NCBI GenBank assembly: GCA_005883295.1
Contig: VAWV01000131.1
Location: 1-14,629 of the forward strand
Direction: 5' to 3'
DNA length: 14,629 nt
Source of the DNA: Actinomycetota bacterium
GTDB lineage: Bacteria; Actinomycetota; Thermoleophilia; Solirubrobacterales; Thermoleophilaceae
Both the position numbers and the translations under genes were made by a program. The notes beneath the pieces are model-generated. The model was not told the origin of the DNA and ran no database searches. It saw only the letters and a list, made by a program, of their open reading frames with translations. Of the stretch, positions 14,356-14,629 are shown piece by piece; within the stretch, counting starts at the first letter, position 1; the number at the start of each line of letters is the position of its first letter.

Positions 14356-14361
14356 TATCCT
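14356..14361 (+). promoter_or_regulatory. Candidate -10 element before the tatA-like gene
   Basis: TATCCT lies 9 bases before GTG 14371, with GGGAG at 14362-14366 between. It could give the Tat gene its own very short-leader transcript, independent of the ferritin-like pair that ends at 14343. I see no -35 hexamer. Confidence 0.25.
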
Positions 14362-14370
14362 GGGAGCGGC

Positions 14371-14629
14371 GTGTTCAACATCGGCCCGCTAGAGCTGCTC
14401 GTCGTCCTGATCATCGCGCTGATCGTGCTCGGCCCCCAGCGGCTGCCGGAGGTCGCGCGCTCGGTCGGGCGCGGCATGCGCGAGTTCCGCTCAGCCCTCG
14501 ATCACGACGACGAAGACGACTACGAGCCGGAGCCGGAGCCGACGTCAAAGCCGGAGCCAAAGTCAAAGCCGGAGCTCGAGCACGCGCCCGCCGCGCCGGC
14601 GACCGCCGGCGCCTACCAGAAGGAAGCCG
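14371..14629 (+). CDS. tatA: Sec-independent translocase subunit TatA/TatB, 3' partial
   Basis: Starts at GTG 14371 with GGGAG just upstream and runs off the window after 86 codons. Residues 1-20 (FNIGPLELLVVLIIALIVLG) form the short membrane helix, followed by the hinge GPQRLPEVARSVGRGMREF that begins the amphipathic helix, the hallmark of TatA/TatB. After it comes an acidic patch (DHDDEDDYE) and a Pro-Glu/Pro-Lys repeat tail (EPEPEPTSKPEPKSKPE). TatA and TatB are hard to tell apart without the end of the gene; the FGP-like IGP start and the LGPQRLPEVAR hinge leave both possible. It would build the pore or receptor that exports folded twin-arginine proteins, such as the two encoded just upstream and the dehydrogenase small subunit. 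Confidence 0.85.
   Translation, partial: MFNIGPLELLVVLIIALIVLGPQRLPEVARSVGRGMREFRSALDHDDEDDYEPEPEPTSKPEPKSKPELEHAPAAPATAGAYQKEA

Noticed and set aside
14500..14580. Short tandem repeat of GAGCCG/AAGCCG units as a repeat element
   Set aside because: It is coding low complexity (Pro-Glu/Pro-Lys tail) of the tatA-like gene.
1..14629. CRISPR array, tRNA/rRNA genes, transposases or phage modules
   Set aside because: I looked on both strands and saw no regularly spaced repeats, RNA-gene signatures or mobile-element proteins.

Overview
The window is very GC-rich and reads like a chromosome segment of a high-GC actinobacterium. Tat-exported proteins, paired acyl-CoA dehydrogenases, a class III adenylate cyclase and a SpoIIE-type phosphatase fit Solirubrobacterales/Thermoleophilia. 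That placement is an inference from gene style, not a database match. I see no tRNA, rRNA, CRISPR array, transposase or phage gene, and no gene-free stretch longer than about 130 bases. I found no complete novel multi-gene system; the strongest oddities are two damaged genes side by side.

Layout. 2-2278 (+): a GH36-like alpha-galactosidase, cut at the left edge. 2305-3042 (+): a small HExxH zinc-peptidase-like protein. 3068-4741 (-): a membrane-anchored SpoIIE/PP2C phosphatase with a long Pro/Gly-rich outer segment and an odd C-terminal tail. 4873-7292 (-): two acyl-CoA dehydrogenase genes overlapping at GTGA. 7349-8814 (+): a class III adenylate cyclase with an intact catalytic domain whose N-terminus is frameshifted, with the first membrane helix missing. 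8859-9628 (+): an enoyl-CoA hydratase gene whose central ~230 bp is inverted. 9665-9715: a 22-bp-arm hairpin. 9730-12197 (-): an exported GMC oxidoreductase with its Tat-signal small subunit. 12285-13188 (-): a zinc-ribbon/DUF2007 membrane protein and a JAMM peptidase, with overlapping genes. 13187-14343 (+): two tandem Tat-type ferritin-like proteins, the second with degenerate metal ligands. 14371-end (+): the start of a TatA-type translocase subunit.

How the genes fit together. The acyl-CoA dehydrogenases and the broken enoyl-CoA hydratase belong to beta-oxidation-like acyl-CoA breakdown. The GMC enzyme has no signal of its own and probably leaves the cell with its Tat-signal partner. Both ferritin-like proteins carry twin-arginine N-termini and sit next to a tatA-like gene, so export through Tat recurs on the right side. 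Two ATG codons on the minus strand, 5.9 kb apart, are each preceded by the same TAGCCT hexamer at the same 7-nt distance, which suggests leaderless transcripts. The two damaged genes lie within 2 kb of each other. Whether that is real gene decay or a local assembly problem can only be settled from reads.
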